Assembly: GCF_003369915.1 (NCBI RefSeq)
Contig: NC_046675.1
Span: 25,544,001-25,608,000 of the forward strand
Reading direction: 5' to 3'
Length of the DNA: 64,000 bases
DNA from: Drosophila miranda
Lineage: Eukaryota; Arthropoda; Insecta; Diptera; Drosophilidae
Shown: positions 21,969 through 33,300 of the stretch, in pieces
How positions within the stretch are numbered: the stretch's first letter is position 1
How the letters are laid out: each line of letters begins with the position of its first letter
Notes under the pieces: generated by a model
The model's database searches: none
Told to the model about the DNA's origin: nothing
Seen by the model: the letters and a program-made list of their open reading frames with translations, nothing else
Translations under genes and position numbers: made by a program

Positions 21969-22879
21969 AAAAGAAGAACCAACAAATCTATAAGATCGAT
22001 CTCAGGCCAAACACTTTCACTGAAGAAATTGTATTTTTATGTTACGTTTTTGATATGAAACAACTTATGTATTGTGTTAAAATCTTGTTTAAAAATCTAA
22101 GATCTCTTATTAGTGATACAAAAAAAAAAATAATGGATGGAGAAGAGAAGAGAAATATACTATGGCCTTTCAACTGATGAGAAATTAGACCAAAGTTGAA
22201 AAGAAGAACCAACAAATCTATAAGATCGATCTCAGGCCAAACACTTTCACTGAAGAAATTGTATTTTTATGTTACGTTTTTGATATGAAACAACTTATGT
22301 ATTGTGTTAAAATCTTGTTTAAAAATCTAAGATCTCTTATTAGTGATACAAAAAAAATAATGGATGGAGAAGAGAAGAGAAATATACTATGGCCTTTCAA
22401 CTGATGAGAAATTAGACCAAAGTTGAAAAGAAGAACCAACAAATCTATAAGATCGATCTCAGGCCAAACACTTTCACTGAAGAAATTGTATTTTTATGTT
22501 ACGTTTTTGATATGAAACAACTTATGTATTGTGTTAAAATCTTGTTTAAAAATCTAAGATCTCTTATTAGTGATACAAAAAAAATAATGGATGGAGAAGA
22601 GAAGAGAAATATACTATGGCCTTTCAACTGATGAGAAATTAGACCAAAGTTGAAAAGAAGAACCAACAAATCTATAAGATCGATCTCAGGCCAAACACTT
22701 TCACTGAAGAAATTGTATTTTTATGTTACGTTTTTGATATGAAACAACTTATGTATTGTGTTAAAATCTTGTTTAAAAATCTAAGATCTCTTATTAGTGA
22801 TACAAAAAAAATAATGGATGGAGAAGAGAAGAGAAATATACTATGGCATTTCAACTGATGAGAAATTAGACCAAAGTTG
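21969..22879 (+). repeat. 227-230 bp tandem satellite array, four monomers
   Basis: Monomers start at 21969, 22199, 22426 and 22653 (230, 227, 227 and 227 bp). They are near-identical to the array at 12133 and have the same entry and exit sequences. The first monomer is longer because its A run is expanded. The copy-number difference (four against five) is the expected result of unequal exchange. Confidence 0.95.
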
Positions 22880-23345
22880 AAGTTTTATAACATTTGTTAC
22901 GTTTCTTAAACTTTGCTACTTATTGTTTGTTTTTAAGCTCTTTGCAAGGTTAGGTATTTTTGTAATAATTTATATTTGTAGTGGCAGTTCCCAACAAAAC
23001 AAGCTGCTAATCATGAAAATTGTCCAATAAATGATAAAGGTACGTACTTTTCAGTATATTCCGGAGCGGACACGCTGCAGAGCAAGCCTGCAGTTGCAGT
23101 TGGAAGTACATAACGCATTTTCTTGAGTAAGAACCTACTGATCGCGGCAAAACATGAACGTATTAGAGAGCCCAAGCAAGTCAGATGCAGCTACAATCCA
23201 CAGCGAGGCCTCGCGCACTAGGTTTAGAAGAGTAGATGTTTACAGTTAACAAAAAAAATAAAGTCGCGTGGATTCGACTGTGCTCGCCTTTTTATAGCAA
23301 TACTAAACACACACACGCAAAGTACGTGAGAATGCATGCACCCAT
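22880..23345 (+). other. Unit 2 segment missing from unit 1
   Basis: The first 52 bases repeat the array tail of unit 1. From about 22933 the sequence is single-copy in the window up to GAGGCCTCG near 23214. It then joins GCGCACTAGGTTTAGAAGAG and AATAAAGTCGCGTGGATTCG, which is also the end of the repeat B copies. A frame ATGAACGTATTAGAGAGC near 23154 leads to the join. Origin not recognised. Confidence 0.5.
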
Positions 23346-23821
23346 TAGTGTTGTGTTGCTCATGAGTGAGTGAACAAAAAAGAGTTGTTCACTTAAGTGA
23401 GCAACTGAACATGTTCCTTCCAAGCTGTTCTTTTTTGTTCACTTGTTCTTTTTTGCTCACTTGTTCTTTGTTGTTCACTTGTTCATTTTTGCTCACTTGT
23501 TCTCTACTCACTTTTGGCGCAATTTTGCTCCTCAAAGGGCATTTTGCGTTCTGGCAGTTGTTGCTCATATTTGCTTTTACTTCACACTTTTTGTATTACC
23601 GGCAAAACTGTTTATTCTTTTGAAAATTCAGTATGTCGCTAATTCAAAGTATATTCGATACTTCGAAAGTATAGTGAAATAGTAAAAACTGAGCAATCTA
23701 AGTGAGCAATGAGCAACTGAGCAATCAGGTGAATAAGTGAGCAATATGAGTGAGTTGACTCACATACAAAAAAGAACAAGTGAACATGTTCCCTAAAATG
23801 AGCAATGTTTACCCAACACTA
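23346..23821 (+). mobile_element. Complete hAT-type MITE
   Basis: 476 bp. Ends TAGTGTTG and CAACACTA are inverted, and both continue into a GCTCAT-containing stretch. The 8-bp target duplication GCACCCAT is exact at 23338-23345 and 23822-23829. The 8-bp duplication with a TAGTGTTG end fits hAT. It has no transposase, so it is a non-autonomous derivative. Subterminal regions carry many TTCACTTGTTC/TGAGCAA motifs. Confidence 0.85.
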
Positions 23822-24233
23822 GCACCCATACACTAAAACATGCTGGAGGCAAAACAGAACTAGACCTCCCAGTGGACCAAAGAGCGATAGTAAAACGGAA
23901 CTATCATAAAATGTCCGGAAACGGACTTAGAAATGATAAAAATCCGGGAGCAAAATGCTCGCAGACGGACTTAGAAAAGAGCATTGAACGGACGAAAACC
24001 GAGCGACGACCAAAGTCCCGCAAAACTATTACAAACGGACTTAAAAACGGGCACAATACGCAAGAAACGCCGGATCACGTAATAGAACATGAACGAACAT
24101 GTCAAACTGCGACCCGGCACAACGCCGCAGTTTTTTCGTTTTGTTTTATTTTGTGATTAAAAACCGCAGCAGAAGGACGTAAACGGGGAGTTAAATCGTA
24201 AAAATAGTGAAAAAAAAGAAAAATCGGTAAGTA
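23822..24233 (+). repeat. Unclassified repeat, unit 2 copy
   Basis: The shorter counterpart of 13615-14188, without the internal tandem copy. A + frame at 23872-24156 is open here and interrupted in unit 1, so it is unlikely to be a gene. Confidence 0.7.
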
Positions 24234-25285
24234 AATTATTATTTATTTAATAGTATAGTATAGTGCACAAAATTTGAGTTTGGGAGCAGTATAAGACCCC
24301 AAAAAGACAACAATCTACACATTCTGTGTATATATTTTTTTCTAGCCATCTTCTTGTGCATCAGGCAACCTGCGTCAACGAATATAACAATTTTCGCTGG
24401 AACTGGCTTTGCGCACCATTTTTTTTATACACAGGGGAGTACTAATTCGTATATTCTTCTTCATGAATCTTAAGATGCTGCTGCGTGTGCGGACGGAGAA
24501 CAGCTTAAGAGAACAGCTCTCAAGAAGGATAGTCGATTGCGAGTGACAAAATTCCGCCATTAATGCAAAATACACAGAAAAAAAAAATACCATGTAGGGC
24601 AGAGTATCTACGGTATTTTCTGTCTGATGGCTCTTGTCTTTTTTACGTTTGCCAATTTAATTATGGTTTACGAACCCAAACAACAACATCTGCTACTCAA
24701 AGACAAAAAAGTGCAGAAGAGGAACTACAGGAGGGGAGGTTAAGGTCTAAATTGCAATCTCTATGAATATTGGTCGGGGGTCGCAAGAAAAGTTATTCAA
24801 AAACCTCAGCTCAGGAAGAGTGAGCCGTGAAGAAAAGAACAGACTATGACGGAGTTTTGTGGGTCTATGGGAGGCCCATTAAAGGTGTATGTTAGGTAAT
24901 AGACTTATTCAAATCAATGAGAAGAATATATATTTCTGCACAAACAACTCAAACAAGACTAATGGATGAGTCATGAGGGTCCAAGGCGCTCTCAAGAAGG
25001 ATAGTCGATTGCGAGTGAAAAAATGCACATGTCTATGTGCAGTGAAACGAAAGAGCCAGTTGTCCCCCTATGAAGTCGCATTAGAGCCAAGTAGGAAAGT
25101 ACATTGATAGTAAGTATTTTGAAAGGACATAGTACATATGTACATACATTTTCTCTGTTTGCACATGTATATACGTTCAAAGTCGCGTTATTGATGGGTA
25201 AGTATACATACATACATATGTACGTAGCGATGAGTGCCAAAGGAGACTGCAAGATTTAACAAAACAGATTTTAATTGATAATGTA
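24234..25285 (+). repeat. Dispersed repeat A, copy 2
   Basis: Nearly identical to 14189-15240 with a constant 10,045-base offset and no indels seen. Identity over such a length places the duplication in the recent past. Confidence 0.85.
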
Positions 25286-25294
25286 CACTTCATT

Positions 25295-25519
25295 GTGGCC
25301 ATCAAGTCATACATACACCACGTCTTCTTTGAATGCCACCGTTTCGAGTACGAGAGGCGCCAGCTAGAGGATGAGCTAGCCAGCAGCATTAGCGTCGGAG
25401 GGATCGTGCCGCTCATGGTAGCGAATCCCAAGGCGTGGGATGCCACCACTAGGTTCGCCGCCACTATAATGCGGGAACTACGGAGAGCGGAGAGGGAAAG
25501 GAAAGTGTCGGAGGAGTAA
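25295..25519 (+). pseudogene. Non-LTR ORF2 C-terminal remnant, copy 2
   Basis: The same 74-codon frame as at 15250, with an identical translation, so it arose by duplication rather than by new retroposition. The minisatellite follows at 25705-25875. Confidence 0.6.
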
Positions 25520-25915
25520 GGAGGAACGGCTGTGCGAAGCAATGCTTTGCGGCCGTACCGCATAGCTACGCCCCATTACCCCACCAACAAACCACAGTCC
25601 CAGACCACCACAACTAGTTGCTAACCCTATATAAGAACAAGTATTAAAGCATAATAAAAGTAATAGAACATAAGTAAGTACACAAATGCCACGCTCGGCC
25701 AGCGCTCGTTCACGACGCAACTGCCAAGATACGGAGGTTCTAGGATGCCAGGTTGCGGTGGTTTTATGGCGCAGAAGTTCTAGGGTGCCAGGTTGCGGGG
25801 GTTCTGAGGTGCGGAGGTTCCAGGTTGCGGAGGTTCTGGGGTGCCATGGTGCGCACGGTGCTGACTCCCTGCGCACTAGGTTTAGAAGAGTAGATGTTTA
25901 AAGTTAAAAAAAAAA

Positions 25916-26625
25916 ACGAGGGGGAACGTTGTGAGTTGCTGCGGCCTTAATAGCCTCTGAGATTTTTGAATATCCCCAGATTTTCGTCCTTTGCGGGGGC
26001 GGAAGGGGGTGTGGCGAAATTTTGAAACAAACTCGTCTCGGTCCGATATATTTGGAGTGTGGATACCAAATTTGGTTGCTCTAGCTTTTGTAGTCTCTGA
26101 GATCTAGGCGCTAATGTTTTACTCTAAGCAAAGCCGCCTATGCTACTTGTGTGTTAGAGAGAGACAGGGCGAGAAAAAATGAAATTGTTTTCTTGATGCT
26201 GGCTATAATAATACGATCCAATTCAGATTCCGCAGTCTTAAAGATATGGTCATTCTCTACAATTCTACGTTTTTGGTTTTCTCATATCTTTAAAATTGTG
26301 GATGCCACAGATTTTCGTCCTTTGTGGGGGCGGAAGTGGGCGGGGCGAAGTTTCGAAATATTTTTGTAGCAGTGACATATCACAGAAGTCTGGATCCAAA
26401 ACATCGTTGCTCTAGCTCTTATAGTCTTTGAGCACTAGGCGCTAAAAGGGACGGACAGACGGACGGAAGGACAGACAGACAGGGCTCAATCGACTCGGCT
26501 ATTGATGCTGATCAAGAATATATATACTTTATGGGGTCGGAAACGATTCCTTCTGGACGTTACACACATCCACTTTTACCACAAATCTAATATACCCCAA
26601 TACTCATTTTGAGTATCGGGTATAA
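25916..26625 (+). mobile_element. DINE-1/INE-1 element, copy 2
   Basis: Base-for-base counterpart of 15871-16580, with the same ends and the same flanks, copied as part of the large duplication. Confidence 0.85.
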
Positions 26626-27652
26626 TTAAGAAGCGATTACCATCGATGAACAAATACCCTTTCAGTTTCGGCGAACACTTAGCTTAATTCAATCTCAATG
26701 AAATCTGAAGGTAATCCCCTGCAGGACATTTTGTACAAAATCAGAAATAATTGTAGTTAGACAAACGATTATCTAGAACAGTAGAAATATGAGGGGATTA
26801 CCTACAGAACACAGTGTACTTACATTTGAAATTTTAAAAATTAAAAGCAGACATGGTAAACGAAGACTGATGCTTGAAAAAGGGCCAAAAACAAGAAGAA
26901 ATTATTGTAATTTGACAAACTATTGTAAAGAAGTATGAAAATAAAAGCCAAACCAACAAAAAACCAAAGAACTACATTTGTTTGGATTATAATAATCTGC
27001 AATCATCAGAATCCTTATTGAAAAGTATGATTTCTTTTTAAACATAACATTACAAATTTAATAATGTTATATATGATACATATGATATGAGCTCTGAAGT
27101 TCATGCTAGATACTGTTCCAGTCTTACGATACGTACCTTTTAGGTACAGGTAAAAACTGTTCGAAACGTGTATTTAAAGATTATGGTCTTCTCCTATTTG
27201 GAATCCTTAAATATATATTATATTTTTTGTATATTGACCTTGTCCGCTATATATTTTAATATATTATTTAAATTGTAATGTAAGCAAATAGTTTTATCCT
27301 AGGCCTAAGGTTGCCATGTTAAGTTGTAAATATTCAAACCCTCTCTATACCCCTATTTTACGTATATGTTTGTATACCTACCTACCTAGCTATGTATAAG
27401 CAACATTTGTATAATGTTATCCCACGCCACTAAAGTATCCAGTCCCCAATGGGATCCTCCATCCGATATGTGACCCCTGATCCCGAAGATTGTCCCCTAC
27501 CCAACACAACAACCCTTCCCCGCACATGTTGTACATTTTGTTTTTTAAGAGGATCTTAAAATACCTATATAAAATAACTAAAGTTCAAAGTTTGAACCGT
27601 ATAACTAACGCCGCTCTGGCACACAGGTATCTAGCATCATATGGAGACAGTG
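26626..27652 (+). repeat. Unclassified repeat, copy 2
   Basis: Counterpart of 16581-17870. Only scattered substitutions are seen (for example near 26704 and 26824), plus a short AT-rich difference at 27040-27070 and the empty MITE site at about 27216-27232. It ends near CATATGGAGACAGTGTA, after which unit 2 switches to another copy of repeat A. Confidence 0.7.
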
Positions 27653-28414
27653 TATATATCTCTCGCAGTGTAAATTATTATTTATTTAATAGTATAGTAT
27701 AGTGCACAAAATTTGAGTTTGGGAGCAGTATAAGACCCCAAAAAGACAACAATCTACACATTCTGTGTATATATTTTTTTCTAGCCATCTTCTTGTGCAT
27801 CAGGCAACCTGCGTCAACGAATATAACAATTTTCGCTGGAACTGGCTTTGCGCACCATTTTTTTTATACACAGGGGAGTACTAATTCGTATATTCTTCTT
27901 CATGAATCTTAAGATGCTGCTGCGTGTGCGGACGGAGAACAGCTTAAGAGAACAGCTCTCAAGAAGGATAGTCGATTGCGAGTGACAAAATTCCGCCATT
28001 AATGCAAAATACACAGAAAAAAAAAATACCATGTAGGGCAGAGTATCTACGGTATTTTCTGTCTGATGGCTCTTGTCTTTTTTACGTTTGCCAATTTAAT
28101 TATGGTTTACGAACCCAAACAACAACATCTGCTACTCAAAGACAAAAAAGTGCAGAAGAGGAACTACAGGAGGGGAGGTTAAGGTCTAAATTGCAATCTC
28201 TATGAATATTGGTCGGGGGTCGCAAGAAAAGTTATTCAAAAACCTCAGCACAGGAAGAGTGAGCCGTGAAGAAAAGAACAGACTATGACGGAGTTTTGTG
28301 GGTCTATGGGAGGCCCATTAAAGGTGTATGTTCGGTAATAGACTTATTCAAATCAATGAGAAGAATATATATTTCTGCACAAACAACTCAAACAAGACTA
28401 ATGGATGAGTCATG
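27653..28414 (+). repeat. Dispersed repeat A, partial third copy
   Basis: TATTATTTATTTAATAGTAT onward equals 14190-14940 in the same orientation. It runs straight into repeat B at the shared point AGGGTCCAAGGCGCTC. In unit 1 the corresponding place is occupied by the DINE-1 piece and the BTB fragment instead. Confidence 0.8.
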
Positions 28415-29475
28415 AGGGTCCAAGGCGCTCTCAAGAAGGATAGTCGATTGCGAGTGACAAAATGCACATGTCTATGTGCAGTGAAACGAAAGAGCCAGTT
28501 GTCCCCCTATGAAGTCGCATTAGAGCCAAGTAGGAAAGTACATTGATAGTAAGTATTTTGAAAGGACATAGTACATATGTACATACATTTTCTCTGTTTG
28601 CACATGTATATACGTTCAAAGTGGCGTTATTGATGGGTAAGTATACATACATACATATGTACGCAGCATTAGCGTCGGAGGGATCGTGCCGCTCATGGTA
28701 GCGAATCCCAAGGCGTGGGATGCCACCACTAGGTTCGCCGCCACTATAATGCGGGAACTACAGAGAGCGGAGAGGGAAAGGAAAGTGTCGGCGGATTAAG
28801 GAGGAACGGCTGTGCGAAGCAATGCTTTGCGGCCGTACCGCATAGCTACGCCCCATTACCCCACCAACAAACCACAGTACCAGACCCCCACAACTAGTTG
28901 CTAACCCTATATAAGAACAAGTATTAAAGCATAATAAAAGTAATAGAACATAAGTAAGTACACAAATGCCACGCTCGGCCAGCGCTCGTTCACGACGCAA
29001 CTGCCAAGATACGGAGGTTCTAGGATGCCAGGTTGCGGTGGTTTTATGGCGCAGAAGTTCTAGGGTGCCAGGTTGCGGGGGTTCTGAGGTGCGGAGGTTC
29101 CAGGTTGCGGAGGTTCTGGGTGCCATGGTGCGCACGGTGCTGACTCCCTGCGCACTAGGTTTAGAAGATGAGATGTTTACAGTTCAAAAAAAAAAAATAA
29201 AGTGGCGTGGATTCGACTGTGCTCGCCTTTTTATAGCAATTGGCAGCGCCGCCATTTGCGAAAATGACTTCGAAGCAGCGCAGTCGCGCCGCCGCAGGTC
29301 TGCCTTGCAAGAGCGAGAGAGATATATTGGCTGCCGCTGCATGTGTGAGATTTTGTATGCGCTTGCTTCTGAGTACAAAAAAAATACGTCAGCCGACAGC
29401 GCAGCCACAGCTGGTGTCTCTCTGTCTCTCTCTCTCTGCTTTTGCAAGGTAGCAGAAAAGGGTGGGTTTTGTAGA
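28415..29475 (+). repeat. Dispersed repeat B, copy 2
   Basis: Counterpart of 18329-19375 with the same 165-bp deletion in the non-LTR remnant (junction near 28665), the minisatellite at 28985-29150 and the AATAAAGTGGCGTGGATTCG tail. It ends at AGAAAAGGGTGGGTTTTGT, the last transposable-element base before single-copy host DNA. Confidence 0.8.
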
Positions 29476-29827
29476 TTGTAGAAATCGTAAAGCTATTTCA
29501 ATGACATTTTGCAACTTATAATCTTCTTACAGAGACCAAGTGTCTTTCTTAATTATGTTTTAAAACAGCTTGGAAACAGAAGCTACATACGGTATAAAAA
29601 TTCCCCTACTCCAGCTGACAAGCTACTAGTAAGAAATTACATGACCTACGTTATAGCCTTGTTATAGACAAAATAATTTGAAAATGCGTACTTAAAAGTA
29701 ACTTATCTTGTAGAAAATGTATTCATCAATGGCCTAAAATTATGTTGGCAGAGCTAAAGGTTTTAGTTAGTCAGCATTATTCAACAGAAGTCAAAAAAGA
29801 GAGATATGTAGAATGGAACTTGGATTC
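29476..29827. other. Single-copy spacer upstream of the tetraspanin promoter
   Basis: Ordinary AT-rich intergenic DNA between the transposable-element block and the tetraspanin promoter. No ORF, repeat or known motif recognised. Confidence 0.4.
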
Positions 29828-29924
29828 GTCAGTATATTTACGGTATATATTTTGAATGCGACGGTATATTCTTGTATATTTCTGAGGGTCCGTATATTTG
29901 ATGAATCAACATGCGGTCACACTG
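29828..29924 (+). promoter_or_regulatory. Tetraspanin promoter (Motif 6 + Motif 1)
   Basis: GTCAGTATATTT at 29828-29839 is an exact Ohler Motif 6, and GGTCACACTG at 29915-29924 is an exact Motif 1, both in the direction of the gene. Several CGGTATAT-like repeats lie between them. There is no TATA box. The start site should be close to Motif 1, giving a 5' UTR of about 380 bases to the ATG at 30303. Confidence 0.7.
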
Positions 29925-30302
29925 GTCTTCACAACAAAAAAAAACACCGCCGCCGCAGCCGCAATAATACAATTTTTAAAAAAATCGGTTGCAACGGTTA
30001 AATGCACAATTAGTGTTTCGAGCATAAAAGTGTTCTTCCGCTGAAAAATCGCCAAAAATAGAGCCCGCCAATCGAGTGTTTCAAATATTGTGCAAGCATC
30101 TACACAGAAGAAAAGAGAAAAGTGCATTAAGGCTGCTGCTGGCGCGGTCGCTGTTGCAGGCCCAGAGTCAATTCCGATTTTCTTTCGACCAAATCGTGTT
30201 CGTAGCAGAAGGAAGCCAACGCAACGAACGGTGGTGGGGTGATAGAAACCAGTTAAACCTAACGAATTTCAAGCGAGGAAAGAGCTATAACTAATCGACA
30301 CA

Positions 30303-33300
30303 ATGGGTCTCAAAGGCTGCTGTTCGTGCGTCAAATATCTGATGGTCCTTATAAACATTTTATTTTGGGTATGTTAATTCGACAACAACAAATGCGAGAA
30401 GAATCTTCTTGCCATTGCAGCAACAACAACTGGAACACACACATTTGCAAGAGCAGTGCTGGAGAGTGTGTGTGTGTTTGTGTATGTGAGAGAGAGAGGA
30501 TTTTGTGTACATGAGAGCGTGAATGTGAATGGAAGTGCGTGTGTGTTTGTGTTTGTGTATTCCCTACGCCCTCTTGTGGGGCCATGTCTCCGCCTGGCAG
30601 CGCGCGCACGCTCTCTTCTTCTCCTCCTACAGGAGCCGACTCCCGCTCAGAAATGGCAAAACAAAAAAATTGCAAAAAGACGCTAGATTGGTAAAATAAT
30701 ATTCAAAGAGAGACTAATAGGAACCGTTTATAGTTTTGTAAAAAATGAGTTTGTATTAGGAAATAAATGGATAAATAAATACAGCTAGAGCTGTTAACTA
30801 ATAGAAAAAGTGATAAATGGTCCAAATATTGTGTGAAGAAGTGAAAAACTTCTCTATTCGAAAAAATTAAGGAAATAACTCTATTGACAACCTTTTGGTA
30901 TCTTCTTTATAGTCCCAACTCCAGACTACAATAAAGCTTAATACACTTAAATAAATTAGATGCATCCTTATGTTGTTTTCATTATGAAAACGTAAACGTA
31001 AATCATAGCCAAATTTCTTTTCAAAAAAGTCAAAGCGACGTCTGCAATCTTTAAAAGCCCTAACTTACGCAAAAAATGTTGCAGAAATGTCAAAAAATAT
31101 AATTTAATATATAAATATATGTGTCAATTGATTTTTGAATCGAGTTTTGTTTGTATGTAATAAAAATATGTAAGCTTTTTATAAAACAAAGGCAGGTCTT
31201 ACTTAAAAAAAAGCTAGAGCGATATCTCTGCTCCCGGGTTCTCACAGAACTCTCTCTCTCCCTCTACTTCTTACTCCCATAAACAATAGAAGTTCCGCTG
31301 TGGGTGAGTGGGAGAACGAATGACATGCACACGCACACCCACACCCACGTATACATGAAGGCAGTTCGAAAGAAAGACAGACATCTAAAGCATCGCCCCA
31401 TCTCCTTCCACCTACTCTACCGCGGCTCCCCTGCCCAGGCCCCACCACACACGTTTGTTCAGTTGTTGTTTTTCTTTGGACTGCCTTTTCCTGCTGGTTT
31501 TTCTATATTTTTATTTTTATAACGTTTACGTGAGTTTTCAGTCGAGTTAAATTCTTTACCAACTTCTTTCTCTCTTTTCTTATCAGTGGGAAAGGACCAA
31601 CATTGGTCGCCCCACCCTTTCGTCACACCTCTGCATGGATTCTGCCTCTACTTAACCCGCTTTCCGATAGGGTTCTTCTGTGTTCTATTTGTTTGGAATT
31701 TTACGCAATTTCATGGCTTTCAACATTTCGTTGTTTCTGTTTCAATTGTTTCATTCAATTATTCTCTCCCTCAAATGTGTGTGTGTGTGTTTGGTTTGTT
31801 TTCCTCTGTAGATTCTCCTTTTCTTTGCTTTCGAAATCGGTTTCGCTTTTTGAAATTTTGATGCTTTTGTTAAATGTTTTTAATTTTTATTTTTTTCTGC
31901 TGATTGTTGTTGCCTTTTTTCGATTTCTGTCTATAGTATTTATTAGTCAAGAGCTATTTTCGAAAACGGCGGAAAACCAACAATAACATGGACGTTCCGT
32001 GTATGCGCTGTTCTTGGTGGGGCGTGTATTGGTATTGGTATAGTCGCTGCGCTGCTTTCAGAGCGATCCCGCTTTTGCATAGTGGGGTGTGTTTGATTTC
32101 CATTGGGGAAAATAATTAAGAACGAAATATTCTTTTCGCTTTACTATGTTACTTCCTACAGTACATCGCTATTTCAACATTTCCAAACGATTCCTTTACT
32201 GTACAGGTTGGTTTCTGCGATTGATGTCTATGACGTGCTATGACAGAAGCTCATCCATAGTCTCTCATCATTTTTATATGTGAACATCCCACTGTGGCTC
32301 GCTCTGAAAGCGTTTCCATTTCCATCGTCGCTGCGGGGCATCGTGATCAAACGCCACGATCCCGACGCTGCCGTCATTGAGGCTGACAGTGACCAAAATG
32401 TTGCCTTTGCCTGCTGCTGTTCGTTTTTTGGCCATCTGACAAGGCTTGCGTCTCATTAACCCGGGAGCCACCCGTCCACCCACCGGCACACAATTAATTT
32501 AGTTGCCATCTCTATTTTTCAACCCATACATACTATCTATATAATTAATTTCTGCTATTTTTCACTCAATTATTCATAATGGGAATCTATTCGTTTGGCG
32601 GAATGCATTCCATTGTAATTTTGTGGCTATAAAAAGCCGTTGCATGGCATGGTTTGAATCAATGGGGAATGCGGGGACAAAACGGCGACTGGACATGCAA
32701 AAGGCTGCCACGGCGCTCTCTTTGCCCTGGTCACATTCTCTCTGTCTCCCTTCGGTCGTTCTCACGCTCTCTTGAGCACTCAAAAGTAGGTCACCAAAGG
32801 ACTTTGCACATTTATTAGACCGCTCGTTCGTTTTGTTTGTTATGGACACGCGACATCGTGTCTGATGTGTATTTACCAAGGCGTGGATTAAATTCTCGAA
32901 ACATTTCAACATTTTTACGAGGGGCTGTGGACTTAGTAGAGCATTCCATTTTGTACTCTGGAGGAACATAAAGTTATCTATGCTCGTTTTTTATATTACT
33001 CTGCAAACGGCCCTCGCATGTGCAACTTTGTATAACATTTCCATCACCATTCTCCGTTAGCTTTCACACACATACACACCCACACAGTCTACAGCTCTTT
33101 CATATAATGCATTTTAGTGTGACACAGTTTTTGTCTCGCTCTCTCAATTGCCCTCGCAATATTGTAGTTCTCTCGCCGCTGAACTTTTGTTTTGTCTTCT
33201 CATGGACCACCCGCATGGAGAGCTTGGCTTTGGCCTCTCTCATTACGTTTGAATGAAATTTGCGGTACTTTAAGTTTTTGCTTTGTATTCTCTCTCTGTC

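Noticed and set aside
30463-30560. GT/GA-rich stretch as a coding region on the minus strand
   Set aside because: Simple-sequence DNA inside the first tetraspanin intron.
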